Assembly: GCF_000730605.1 (NCBI RefSeq)
Contig: NZ_BBIS01000010.1
Span: forward strand, 214,768 to 278,767
Direction: 5' to 3'
Source of the DNA: Pseudomonas monteilii NBRC 103158 = DSM 14164
GTDB taxonomy: Bacteria; Pseudomonadota; Gammaproteobacteria; Pseudomonadales; Pseudomonadaceae
Length of the DNA: 64,000 bases
Shown: in pieces, positions 1 to 7,746 of the stretch
How the letters are laid out: each line of letters begins with the position of its first letter
How positions within the stretch are numbered: position 1 is the first letter of the stretch
The notes under the pieces: model-generated
What the model saw: the letters and a program-made list of their open reading frames with translations, nothing else
What the model was told of the DNA's origin: nothing
The model's database searches: none
Made by a program: the position numbers and the translations under genes

Positions 1-1890
1 ATGAAAAAGCACGCGCTCGCGCTGGCTGTGATCGGCGCTTGTGGTCTGGTACCGCAGGCGTTCGCCCATGAGCTGGCCTTCTCGAAGAAAGAAAACATCA
101 AGGTCGAAGTACCTGGGGACGCCACCACCTGGTGCAAACCCGAGGTCGAGCTGACCATCACCCGTCCGGCCTGGGACAACCAGGAGCTGCTATCGGGCTT
201 GCTGACCAAGCTGCCGTTCGTGTTCGCCAAGGACTGCTCGACCGCCAAGGTGAGCTGGAAAGCCGTGGACGCCAAAGGCAACCTCTACGCCAGCGGTTCG
301 GGCAATGCCAGCAACCTGGGCCTGGTGACCCTGGCCGCCGCGCCTGCCGCCGTCGCTGCTGCCCCGGCACCCGCTCCGGCTGCGCCAGCCCCGGCACCTG
401 CACCGGCAGAAGCCCCGGCTGCGGTTGCTCCAGCCCCAACCCCAGCCTCAGCGCCTGAGCCAGCTCCTGCGGTAGTCGAATCGACACCTGCGAAAGTAGA
501 AGCAGCCCCTGCTGCAGTGCCAGCTCCAGCCGTTGCCGCAGAGCCCGCACCAGCACCGGCAGCCGAAACCCCGGCCGCATCGCCTGCCGCTCCGCCCGTC
601 GCAGCCCCTGCCGCCGCAGTAGCCGCAGCCCCCACCTCGGACTTCGGTCGCGCCGTGGTCCTGGAGAACCGCAACCTGATGCAGGTAACGGACGGTTCCG
701 GCTGCAAATGGGTACTCAGCCGCGAGATCATCAGCAACGGTGACACCCTGTCGTTCGGCACCACCCCGGCCATGCCGTGCCCGGCGTCCGGTTTTGGCGA
801 AGGCAACTTCGAAAAAATCAGCTGGAAGGCCGTGGGCACTTACCGTGGGGATAACTGGAGCCGCGTATACGTTCACCCGAGCGGCTTGATCTTCAACAAG
901 GTCTTCGAGCCTGCGGTCAAGGACAAGGCCGTTTCCTACCTCACGGCAGACGCTGGCCAGGCCGCATTCCTGGTGGGCGAGATCCCTAGCCGGCAGATGA
1001 AGGTGTACCTGGCCTTCACCCGTGGCAGCTACGGCGTGCTCCGTCCGTTCGGCAGCGACCCTTACTACGTGGCAGTAACCCCGGACGAGTCGTTCGCCCT
1101 GGACGCAGCCAAGTACAAGGAAGCTGCGCTGGAAATCTTTGACCTGATCAAGACCACCTCGCCGACCACCACCGACGTGGCCAACCTGCTCATCGTCAAA
1201 GACATTTCGGCGATCACGAACAACATGTGGGGCAACGACGCGCAGAAAATCACCCGCAACCGCATCGGCATCAATCGCCAAGGCCTGTTCTTCGATGTGC
1301 GCGATGGCGTGAACTGGGCCGTTCAGCGTGAGGAGCAGCGGGTGCGTGAGGCGCGCCGGCGTCAACAGGAACTGGCCAGCGTCCACACCCGCGTACTGGA
1401 GCGTTACCAGCAGTTGCAAGACGGCATGAGCGAGTTCAAAGGGCGCGAAACCGAAGCCCTGGCACAAATGGCCGGCATCAAAGTGCGTTTCGCTTCGCCG
1501 CTGGAACAGCAAAACCCGGCAACCTCGGCCCGCGTGGCGCCGATGATGGTCCACGTCACCGGCAAGCAGGGCGACTTCTACGCCATCGACTTCCCGAGCA
1601 AGGGCCGCCTGGTGGCGGACGAGGAATACAGCGAAGGCTGGTACGTGGCCCAAGTGGCCAACGCCACGCCGTACTACCCGCTGGACGATGGCCGCGCCGT
1701 GCCCACTTACCGTGCCTATAACGCGGGCGAGCCCCAGGCGTGCAAGCAGGACAAGTGTGCCGATCTCGTGTCGTTCGGCGCCGTGCTGGCCAAGGAATTC
1801 CCTAACGCCGGTATCGATTTCAGCTGGACCCCCGAGGTCTCCCAAAAGTACGTGAACGACTGGAACAACGCTTCCGCCATGGTCCAGTGA
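1..1890 (+). CDS. Exported protein with long Ala/Pro linker, function unknown
   Basis: I do not recognise the family. The 629-residue product starts with a Sec signal peptide (Lys-rich n-region, hydrophobic core, cleavage after AFA near residue 22). A small domain follows to about residue 110, with Cys45 and Cys79 that could form a disulfide. Residues 112-212 are almost only Ala and Pro, a flexible linker typical of envelope proteins that span the periplasm or peptidoglycan. The remaining 400 residues are mixed, with a charged helical stretch around 440-490 (many Arg, Glu, Gln) that looks like a coiled coil. The ATG is the first base of the window, so the promoter lies outside. The next gene follows after 10 bp, so the two are probably co-transcribed. 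Cell location is inferred as periplasmic. Confidence 0.85.
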   Translation: MKKHALALAVIGACGLVPQAFAHELAFSKKENIKVEVPGDATTWCKPEVELTITRPAWDNQELLSGLLTKLPFVFAKDCSTAKVSWKAVDAKGNLYASGSGNASNLGLVTLAAAPAAVAAAPAPAPAAPAPAPAPAEAPAAVAPAPTPASAPEPAPAVVESTPAKVEAAPAAVPAPAVAAEPAPAPAAETPAASPAAPPVAAPAAAVAAAPTSDFGRAVVLENRNLMQVTDGSGCKWVLSREIISNGDTLSFGTTPAMPCPASGFGEGNFEKISWKAVGTYRGDNWSRVYVHPSGLIFNKVFEPAVKDKAVSYLTADAGQAAFLVGEIPSRQMKVYLAFTRGSYGVLRPFGSDPYYVAVTPDESFALDAAKYKEAALEIFDLIKTTSPTTTDVANLLIVKDISAITNNMWGNDAQKITRNRIGINRQGLFFDVRDGVNWAVQREEQRVREARRRQQELASVHTRVLERYQQLQDGMSEFKGRETEALAQMAGIKVRFASPLEQQNPATSARVAPMMVHVTGKQGDFYAIDFPSKGRLVADEEYSEGWYVAQVANATPYYPLDDGRAVPTYRAYNAGEPQACKQDKCADLVSFGAVLAKEFPNAGIDFSWTPEVSQKYVNDWNNASAMVQ

Positions 1891-1900
1891 GGCAAACACC

Positions 1901-3109
1901 ATGATCAAACAGATGAACAAGAAGCAGCTGCTGATTGGCGGTGTGGCCGCAGCGGTGCTGGTGCTCGGCGGTGGTTACGCGATGCTGTCCAGCTCGGGCA
2001 AGAAGGCTGCGATGGCCTACTACGACGACTTCAAGGAGCGCTACTTCCTTGAGGACGTGCTGTCTGAAGGTGATATTTCCTACTCGGCGTTCTCTGGCAA
2101 CCTGACTGTCGCCGACCCCGAGATCCGCGTGGCGGCCGCGCAGACCAACGGTGCCCAGCAATTCATGCGTGGCCTGTCGGGCCTGATGGAGTCGGTTCGC
2201 GGTAGCTCGGCGGAGGAAGGCCTGGCCGGTTGGGCCAAGTACCAACTCAACGCCAGCGGCAATGTTGCAGGCGTCTACCTGAAGGCCGATGCGCTGAAGC
2301 TGGCGCACGAGGGTGACAGCAAGGACGGCACGATCCACATCCAGCTGCTTGGGATGCAGATGGGCAACCCTTTCGTTGCCAGCAAGGGCGCTGAAGTGGT
2401 GCTGGTGTCTGATGTCAGCGACGAGATCCAGCCGCGTGCCGAACTGGCCGCCAATGGCCGGGCCACCCAGTCGAACTTCGACTGGGGTAGTAACATGGTT
2501 GTGCGTCAGCCAATGACCGGCGCGTTTTTGGTCAGTAGCACGGGGGAATTCGGCACCACGGTAGACGTGGACTTCACCCTCAAGCGCTCCAGTGACGGCG
2601 AGGGCTCGATGGCGTTCGTCGTGACCCACCGTAACGATGGCTCCAAGGTGGGTGAGATCGTGCGCAAGGCCGAGTTCCAGTCGCTGCCGGAGCTCGACGA
2701 TGTCGAAACCCAGCTCAAGAGTGCGTTGAGCGCCATGCTGATCGGGGCCTACAGCACGTACACCGGTCAGGCTGTACTGGCCGAGGCGGTGAGTGGTTTT
2801 GCACGCAAGGCCAAGGTGGAGAACTACAGCGTGAGCTACAGCGGCTTCAAACCGCTGAAAGAGGCTTACAGCGACTACCAGCAGAATGTTCCGAAGGCGA
2901 AGTTTGCCGCCTTCTGTGAACAGGTCGGGTTGTCGACGTGGAGCAGTGATTTTGGTGCCAAGGGCAAGAACCACAGCGACTCGGAATGTGCCATCGGGCA
3001 GAAGCTGGTCGAGGATGGCAAGTTTGAAGAGCAGTACACCTTCAAGGAAGGCAAGAGCCTGTTTGCGGCGTTGTTCGTGAGCAAGGCGTATGAGCTGGAA
3101 ACCAATTGA
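1901..3109 (+). CDS. Membrane-anchored protein of unknown function
   Basis: The 402-residue product has one N-terminal hydrophobic segment (about residues 8-28, rich in Gly, Ala, Val and Leu) after a short basic stretch. The rest is hydrophilic, so it is predicted to sit in the inner membrane with a large periplasmic domain. I recognise no catalytic motif. The periplasmic part resembles in style the repeat-rich envelope proteins of the DUF945 type, but I cannot assign it. A second in-frame ATG at 1913 is an equally plausible start. The SD-like GAGG overlaps the stop of the preceding gene, which supports translational coupling, and a strong terminator follows at 3131. The pair is probably a two-gene envelope unit. 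Confidence 0.8.
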   Translation: MIKQMNKKQLLIGGVAAAVLVLGGGYAMLSSSGKKAAMAYYDDFKERYFLEDVLSEGDISYSAFSGNLTVADPEIRVAAAQTNGAQQFMRGLSGLMESVRGSSAEEGLAGWAKYQLNASGNVAGVYLKADALKLAHEGDSKDGTIHIQLLGMQMGNPFVASKGAEVVLVSDVSDEIQPRAELAANGRATQSNFDWGSNMVVRQPMTGAFLVSSTGEFGTTVDVDFTLKRSSDGEGSMAFVVTHRNDGSKVGEIVRKAEFQSLPELDDVETQLKSALSAMLIGAYSTYTGQAVLAEAVSGFARKAKVENYSVSYSGFKPLKEAYSDYQQNVPKAKFAAFCEQVGLSTWSSDFGAKGKNHSDSECAIGQKLVEDGKFEEQYTFKEGKSLFAALFVSKAYELETN

Positions 3110-3130
3110 CCGGTTGATCGCTGATAAACA

Positions 3131-3166
3131 AAGCCCCCGGCAACGATGAGTTGCCGGGGGCTTTTT
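3131..3166 (+). terminator. Intrinsic terminator, probably bidirectional
   Basis: A perfect 12-bp stem (GCCCCCGGCAAC paired with GTTGCCGGGGGC) with a 5-nt loop is flanked by AA upstream and TTTTT downstream. It lies between the end of the unknown two-gene unit and the end of the convergent LysE gene, and probably serves both. Confidence 0.9.
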
Positions 3167-3187
3167 CAATTCTGCGAGTCAGAGGTT

Positions 3188-3805
3188 TCAGCGCATCGCC
3201 GCCAGCTTGATGCCGAACCCTACCAGGCAAGCCCCCGCCAGCCGCTCGAACATATTGGTAATGCGCGGGTTGGCGCGCATGCGTTCGGCCAGCCGGTGGG
3301 TCAGCACCACGGCGATCAACCCGTACAGGAACGTGATCACCGCCACCGTTGCCGCCATGAAGCCGAACGTCACCAACCCCTGATGCTTCACCGGGTCGAT
3401 GAATAATGGGAAGAACGCCATGTAGAACATGATCGCCTTGGGGTTGAGCAGGGTGATCAGCATGGTCTGGCGCAGGTATTGGCCGTTGTCCATGCGGCTG
3501 GTGCGCGGCGCGTCACCCGGTTTGCTCAACAGCATGCGCAGGCCCAGGTAGGCGAGGTACGCGGCGCCGGCCCATTGCACGATGTGGAAGGCCGCAGGGT
3601 AGGTGGCCAGCAAGGTGGCGACGCCAGCTACCGCTAGCCACAACAGGACTTGGTCACCGACGATCACCCCACAGGTCGCGGCCAGGCCTGCCTTGATGCC
3701 GCCCTTGCCGGTGGCAGTGATCAGGGCAAAATTGCCCGGGCCCGGGATGGCCAGAAGAATGATGAAGGCGATGACGAATGCGCCGTAGTCGGTGACGCCG
3801 AGCAT
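3188..3805 (-). CDS. LysE/RhtB-family amino acid exporter
   Basis: The 205-residue inner-membrane protein has about six hydrophobic segments. It carries the LysE-family N-terminal signature: a hydrophobic first helix followed by PGPGNFALITATGKGG and then GVIVGDQVLLW. Members export amino acids or homoserine-like compounds; the substrate cannot be told from sequence. An AGGAG sits 5 nt upstream of the ATG. The gene is alone on its strand, and a shared terminator separates it from its convergent neighbour. Confidence 0.92.
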   Translation of the reverse strand: MLGVTDYGAFVIAFIILLAIPGPGNFALITATGKGGIKAGLAATCGVIVGDQVLLWLAVAGVATLLATYPAAFHIVQWAGAAYLAYLGLRMLLSKPGDAPRTSRMDNGQYLRQTMLITLLNPKAIMFYMAFFPLFIDPVKHQGLVTFGFMAATVAVITFLYGLIAVVLTHRLAERMRANPRITNMFERLAGACLVGFGIKLAAMR

Positions 3806-3994
3806 GGTGAACTCCTGTAGAGCAGTGCAAAGGCAGAGTCATGACTATCGTCGCCAACAGCGTGCTTTACAACCTGTTGTTGCACATTCGCAATCCATCA
3901 TTGCCAAGCACGACTTGGATCCAATGCCTGTTTTCTGTATCATCCCGCCGCCATCAGACGATGGTCGAAGATGATTCATTTAAAGGACTTTGTA

Positions 3995-4186
3995 ATGAAA
4001 AAGCTGTTCAAGGCCACCGTAGCCGTTGCTGTAGTTTCGGGTGTTGCCCTGCTGTCGGGTTGCACTGGCCAGGTTTACAACCAGCCGAAAAACTGCACCT
4101 ACGACTACCTGTTCCACCCTTCGGTTTCCATCTCCAAGATCATCGGTGGCTGCGGCCCGATCGATAAACTGCCTCAGCAGCAGTAA
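3995..4186 (+). CDS. YhfL-like small lipoprotein (DUF4223)
   Basis: The 63-residue product has a basic start, a hydrophobic core and a lipobox LLSGC, with lipidated Cys near residue 22. The mature part matches my memory of E. coli YhfL closely (NCTYDYLFHP then SISKIIGGCGP), so it belongs to the DUF4223 family, whose function is unknown. I chose the ATG at 3995 rather than the in-frame ATG at 3971 because AAGGA precedes it by about 8 nt and it gives a proper signal sequence. A strong terminator at 4229 makes this a single-gene transcript. Confidence 0.88.
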   Translation: MKKLFKATVAVAVVSGVALLSGCTGQVYNQPKNCTYDYLFHPSVSISKIIGGCGPIDKLPQQQ

Positions 4187-4228
4187 TCTTGGCGGTACCC
4201 TGATCGCGACGCTTGCGGCGTGATCCAA

Positions 4229-4266
4229 GGCCCCCGGTCATGTAGATGGCCGGGGGTTTTTGTTTT
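4229..4266 (+). terminator. Intrinsic terminator after the YhfL-like gene
   Basis: An 11-bp stem (CCCCCGGTCAT with ATGGCCGGGGG, one G-T pair) closes a 4-nt loop and is followed by TTTTTGTTTTT. Confidence 0.9.
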
Positions 4267-4513
4267 TGGCGTGACAATCTGCCACTGGGGCAACCCGTCG
4301 TCTTGACGCCGGGGCGGGCAATTTGTTTGTGCTGGCATTTCATATACAATCAGAAAAACGATTCAGCGTTGTCGGTCAATTCGACAAAAGGCCGAGTCGT
4401 TTTCTGGTTCTCTAGCTGCTGAACAATGATCAACAACAAGCCTGCGCTGAAGAACACGCTTTACCTGGGCCAGCCACAGGCCCGCCCTCTGTTCTCCTGA
4501 CTGGAATTGATCA
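4267..4513 (+). promoter_or_regulatory. mqo upstream region
   Basis: About 250 bp without a gene. It holds an AT-rich patch with TATACAAT at 4343-4350 that could be a -10 element, but no convincing -35 at proper spacing. It also contains AACAACAA at 4432-4439, which fits the AAnAAnAA motif bound by Hfq/Crc in Pseudomonas, though it lies some 75 nt before the start codon. I see no other structure. Confidence 0.35.
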
Positions 4514-6151
4514 ATGTTCAAGAAAGCTGGCAAGACCTTGCTGGGTCTGGCTGTCGCTGCAAGCTTCATGCAAGCGCACGCCGCAGAAACCAAGAAAGTA
4601 GACGTGCTGCTGGTCGGCGGCGGCATCATGAGCTCCACCCTGGCCGTGTGGCTGCATGAGCTGGAGCCAAGCTGGTCGATGGAAATGGTCGAGCGCCTGG
4701 ACGGCGTGGCCGAAGAAAGCTCCAACGGCTGGAACAACGCCGGTACCGGCCATTCCGCGCTGGCCGAGCTGAACTACACCCCGGAAGACAAAGACGGCAA
4801 CGTCAACATCGCCAAGGCCATCGAAATCAACGAAGCCTTCCAGATTTCCCGTCAGTTCTGGTCGTGGCAGGTACGCCAGGGCGTGTTGAAGAACCCGCAC
4901 TCGTTCATCAACACCACCCCGCACATGAGCTTCGTGTGGGGCGATGACAACATCAAGTTCCTGAAGAAGCGCTACGACGCGCTGCAGGCCAGCCCGCTGT
5001 TCCGCCCGATGCAGTACTCCGAGGACCACGCGCAGATCGCCAAGTGGGTCCCGCTGATGATGGAAGGCCGCGACCCGAACCAGAAGCTGGCCGTGACCTG
5101 GACGCCGATCGGCACCGACGTGAACTTCGGCGAGATCACCCGCCAGTTCGTTGGCCACCTGCAAACCCAGAAAGGCTTCGACCTGAAGCTGTCCACCGAA
5201 GTGCAGGACATCACCCGCAACAAGGACGGCTCCTGGCACGTCGAGTACAAGAACCTGAAGGACGGTACCGAATCGGCCACCGACGCCAAGTTCCTGTTCA
5301 TCGGTGCTGGTGGCGGCGCACTGAAGCTGCTGCAGAAGTCGGGCATTCCTGAAGCCAAGGAATACGCAGGCTTCCCCGTGGGCGGCTCGTTCCTGGTGAC
5401 CGAGAACCCGACCGTTGCCATGCAGCACATGGCCAAGGCCTACGGCATCGCCTCGACTGGCGCTCCACCCATGTCGGTACCGCACCTGGACACCCGCGTG
5501 CTGGACGGCAAGCGCGTGATCCTGTTTGGCCCGTTCGCCACCTTCTCGACCAAGTTCCTGAAGAACGGCTCGTACCTGGACCTGCTGAGCAGCACCACCA
5601 CCCACAACGTGTGGCCAATGACCAAGGTGGGTATCGAGCAGTACCCGCTGGTCGAGTACCTCGCTGGCCAGCTGATGCTGTCGGATGATGACCGCTTCGA
5701 AGCCCTGCGCACCTACTTCCCGAACGCCAAGAAGGAAGACTGGCGCCTGTGGCAGGCCGGCCAGCGTGTGCAAATCATCAAGCGTGATGCCGAGAAAGGC
5801 GGCGTGCTGAAGCTGGGCACTGAAGTGGTGGCGTCGCAAGACCGCACCATTGCTGGCCTGCTGGGTGCATCGCCAGGCGCCTCGACGGCTGCACCGATCA
5901 TGCTGAACGTGCTGGAAACCGTGTTCAAGGAGAAGGTCGCTACCCCTGAGTGGCAGGCCAAGATCAAGGAAATCGTGCCAAGCTACGGCACCAAGCTGAA
6001 CGATTCGGCAGCGGCCACCCAGAAAGAGTGGAACTACACCGCTGAAGTGCTGCAGCTGGAGAAACCGCCGGTGATCGATGCCAGCGTTGACTTCAACGGC
6101 GCGCCGAGCGAGCCGGTTGAGAGCAAGCCTGCGAACGACATGGCGCTGTAA
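4514..6151 (+). CDS. mqo: Malate:quinone oxidoreductase with signal-like N-terminus
   Basis: This FAD enzyme oxidises malate to oxaloacetate and passes electrons to quinone, as part of the TCA cycle and respiratory chain. The fold is clear from the dinucleotide motif [13 protein letters not shown] near residue 31, the family block [16 protein letters not shown] and the C-terminal GASPGAST. Length (545) is normal for Mqo. What is odd is the N-terminus: residues 1-23 look like a Sec signal peptide (two Lys, hydrophobic core, cleavage after AHA), and the Mqo homology begins right after it. Mqo is normally a peripheral protein on the cytoplasmic face. There is no twin-arginine motif. Pseudomonads often have several mqo copies, so a paralogue number cannot be given. 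Confidence 0.95.
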   Translation: MFKKAGKTLLGLAVAASFMQAHAAETKKVDVLLVGGGIMSSTLAVWLHELEPSWSMEMVERLDGVAEESSNGWNNAGTGHSALAELNYTPEDKDGNVNIAKAIEINEAFQISRQFWSWQVRQGVLKNPHSFINTTPHMSFVWGDDNIKFLKKRYDALQASPLFRPMQYSEDHAQIAKWVPLMMEGRDPNQKLAVTWTPIGTDVNFGEITRQFVGHLQTQKGFDLKLSTEVQDITRNKDGSWHVEYKNLKDGTESATDAKFLFIGAGGGALKLLQKSGIPEAKEYAGFPVGGSFLVTENPTVAMQHMAKAYGIASTGAPPMSVPHLDTRVLDGKRVILFGPFATFSTKFLKNGSYLDLLSSTTTHNVWPMTKVGIEQYPLVEYLAGQLMLSDDDRFEALRTYFPNAKKEDWRLWQAGQRVQIIKRDAEKGGVLKLGTEVVASQDRTIAGLLGASPGASTAAPIMLNVLETVFKEKVATPEWQAKIKEIVPSYGTKLNDSAAATQKEWNYTAEVLQLEKPPVIDASVDFNGAPSEPVESKPANDMAL

Positions 6152-6170
6152 TCGGCCATTGTTGTGAAAG

Positions 6171-6200
6171 AAGCCACGGGGGAAACCTCGTGGCTTTTTT
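6171..6200 (+). terminator. Intrinsic terminator after mqo
   Basis: A stem of about nine pairs (GCCACGGGG with CCTCGTGGC, one G-T) closes a GAAA-type tetraloop and is followed by TTTTTT. Confidence 0.9.
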
Positions 6201-6236
6201 ATTGCCTGTTCGGGCCCTTTCGCGGGTACAGGAAAA

Positions 6237-6536
6237 TCAGCTCTGCCGAAGAATGCACTCCAGCAACCCAGGAAACCGCTCACCCAGCATTTCGCTGCGC
6301 AGCGAGTTCATGTGGGTCGTCCCCACATTGCGGGTATGCACCAGCCCCGCATCACGCAGGACGCGGAAGTGATGGGACATGCTCGACTTCGGCCGGCCGC
6401 CATCCAGCTCGCCGCAGCTGGCTTCGGTGACACCGGCCAGGTGTCGGACGATTTCCAGGCGCACGGGGTCGCTCAGCGCATAGAGCAGGCGTTCGAGGAT
6501 CAGGTCTTCAGCGGTGGGGTGTTTGTAGGCTCGCAT
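6237..6536 (-). CDS. ArsR-family regulator next to xenA
   Basis: The 99-residue protein is a compact winged-helix regulator. It has the ArsR pattern of an N-terminal helix (LLYALSDPVRLEIVRHLA), a recognition helix (SSMSHHFRVLRDAGLV) and a wing with little after it. There are no Cys pairs of the metal-sensing type; the single Cys lies in ASCGELD, so it may sense an organic electrophile rather than a metal. It is divergent from xenA, with 85 bp between start codons and a perfect palindrome in the gap. It probably represses xenA and itself; that is inference from context. Confidence 0.92.
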   Translation of the reverse strand: MRAYKHPTAEDLILERLLYALSDPVRLEIVRHLAGVTEASCGELDGGRPKSSMSHHFRVLRDAGLVHTRNVGTTHMNSLRSEMLGERFPGLLECILRQS

Positions 6537-6573
6537 GGCTCACATGATAACGGGGGTTTCATTAATTGCCATA

Positions 6574-6591
6574 GTTCGATTATGATCGAAC
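6574..6591 (+). promoter_or_regulatory. Palindromic operator between arsR-type gene and xenA
   Basis: GTTCGAT-TATG-ATCGAAC is a perfect inverted repeat with 7-bp arms and a 4-bp centre. It lies 38 bp downstream of the regulator start (on the other strand) and 30 bp before the chosen xenA start. Size and symmetry suit a dimeric ArsR-type repressor. Confidence 0.7.
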
Positions 6592-6621
6592 AACAGTATT
6601 CAGATGAGCCCGGAGTTTCCC

Positions 6622-7713
6622 ATGTCCGCACTGTTCGAACCCTACACCCTCAAAGACGTCACCCTGCGCAACCGCATCGCCATTCCGCCCATGTGCCAGT
6701 ACATGGCCGAGGATGGCCTGATCAACGACTGGCACCAGGTGCATTACGCCAGCATGGCCCGTGGCGGTGCCGGCCTGCTGGTGGTCGAAGCCACGGCGGT
6801 GGCACCGGAAGGGCGCATCACCCCTGGTTGCGCCGGAATCTGGAGCGATGCCCACGCCCAGGCTTTCGTGCCGGTGGTGCAGGCCATCAAGGCGGCCGGT
6901 TCGGTGCCGGGCATCCAGATTGCGCACGCCGGCCGCAAGGCCAGCGCCAACCGCCCGTGGGAGGGTGACGACCACATTGGTGCTGATGACGCGCGTGGCT
7001 GGGAGACCATCGCCCCGTCCGCCATTGCCTTTGGCGCGCACCTGCCAAACGTGCCGCGCGCAATGACCCTGGACGACATCGCCCGGGTCAAGCAGGACTT
7101 CGTCGATGCCGCACGCCGTGCGCGTGACGCCGGCTTCGAGTGGATCGAACTGCACTTTGCCCACGGCTATCTGGGCCAGAGCTTCTTCTCCGAGCACTCC
7201 AACAAGCGAACCGACGCCTACGGCGGCAGCTTCGACAACCGCAGCCGTTTCCTGCTGGAAACCCTGGCTGCAGTGCGTGAAGTGTGGCCGGAGAACCTGC
7301 CGCTGACCGCGCGTTTTGGTGTGCTGGAGTACGATGGCCGCGATGAGCAGACCCTGGAAGAGTCGATCGAGTTGGCGCGCCGCTTCAAGGCCGGTGGCCT
7401 GGACCTGCTGAGCGTGAGCGTCGGTTTCACCATCCCTGAGACCAACATTCCGTGGGGCCCGGCGTTCATGGGGCCGATCGCCGAACGCGTGCGCCGTGAG
7501 GCGAAGCTGCCGGTGACCTCGGCGTGGGGCTTTGGTACGCCGCAACTGGCTGAAGCCGCGTTGCAGGCCAACCAGCTGGACCTGGTGTCGGTAGGGCGCG
7601 CGCATTTGGCTGATCCGCACTGGGCGTACTTTGCGGCCAAGGAGCTGGGCGTGGAGAAAGCCTCCTGGACCTTGCCGGCGCCGTATGCGCACTGGCTTGA
7701 GCGCTATCGCTGA
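6622..7713 (+). CDS. xenA: Xenobiotic reductase XenA (old yellow enzyme)
   Basis: This FMN- and NAD(P)H-dependent ene-reductase acts on activated double bonds and on nitro compounds and nitrate esters, in the cytoplasm. The product agrees along its length with my memory of P. putida XenA, including MCQYMAEDG near the N-terminus, the catalytic pair in LHFAHGYL and the phosphate-binding region near VSVGRAHLADPHWA. I chose the ATG at 6622 because it gives the known 363-residue length; the upstream in-frame ATG at 6604 would add six residues. It is divergent from an ArsR-type gene and is probably under its control. A hairpin follows the stop. Confidence 0.96.
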   Translation: MSALFEPYTLKDVTLRNRIAIPPMCQYMAEDGLINDWHQVHYASMARGGAGLLVVEATAVAPEGRITPGCAGIWSDAHAQAFVPVVQAIKAAGSVPGIQIAHAGRKASANRPWEGDDHIGADDARGWETIAPSAIAFGAHLPNVPRAMTLDDIARVKQDFVDAARRARDAGFEWIELHFAHGYLGQSFFSEHSNKRTDAYGGSFDNRSRFLLETLAAVREVWPENLPLTARFGVLEYDGRDEQTLEESIELARRFKAGGLDLLSVSVGFTIPETNIPWGPAFMGPIAERVRREAKLPVTSAWGFGTPQLAEAALQANQLDLVSVGRAHLADPHWAYFAAKELGVEKASWTLPAPYAHWLERYR

Positions 7714-7721
7714 GTGATGCC

Positions 7722-7742
7722 GGGGGCTGCGCAGCAGCCCCC
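7722..7742 (+). terminator. Hairpin between convergent genes
   Basis: GGGGGCTGC and GCAGCCCCC form a perfect 9-bp stem with a 3-nt loop. No T-tract follows on either strand, so it may act as a weak bidirectional terminator or an mRNA 3-prime stabiliser between xenA and the convergent hydroxyproline operon. Confidence 0.5.
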
Positions 7743-7746
7743 GAAT

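Noticed and set aside
1..1890. Possible truncation of the first gene at the window edge
   Set aside because: Although the ATG is base 1, the first residues form a complete signal peptide, so the gene is probably whole.
448..1920. 490-codon open frame on the minus strand under the first gene
   Set aside because: It is antisense to a gene with a clear signal peptide, and its translation is rich in His, Gln, Arg and Val without hydrophobic pattern or motif, as expected of GC-rich antisense frames.
4511..6283. 590-codon open frame on the minus strand under mqo
   Set aside because: mqo on the plus strand has unmistakable motifs; the antisense product has none.
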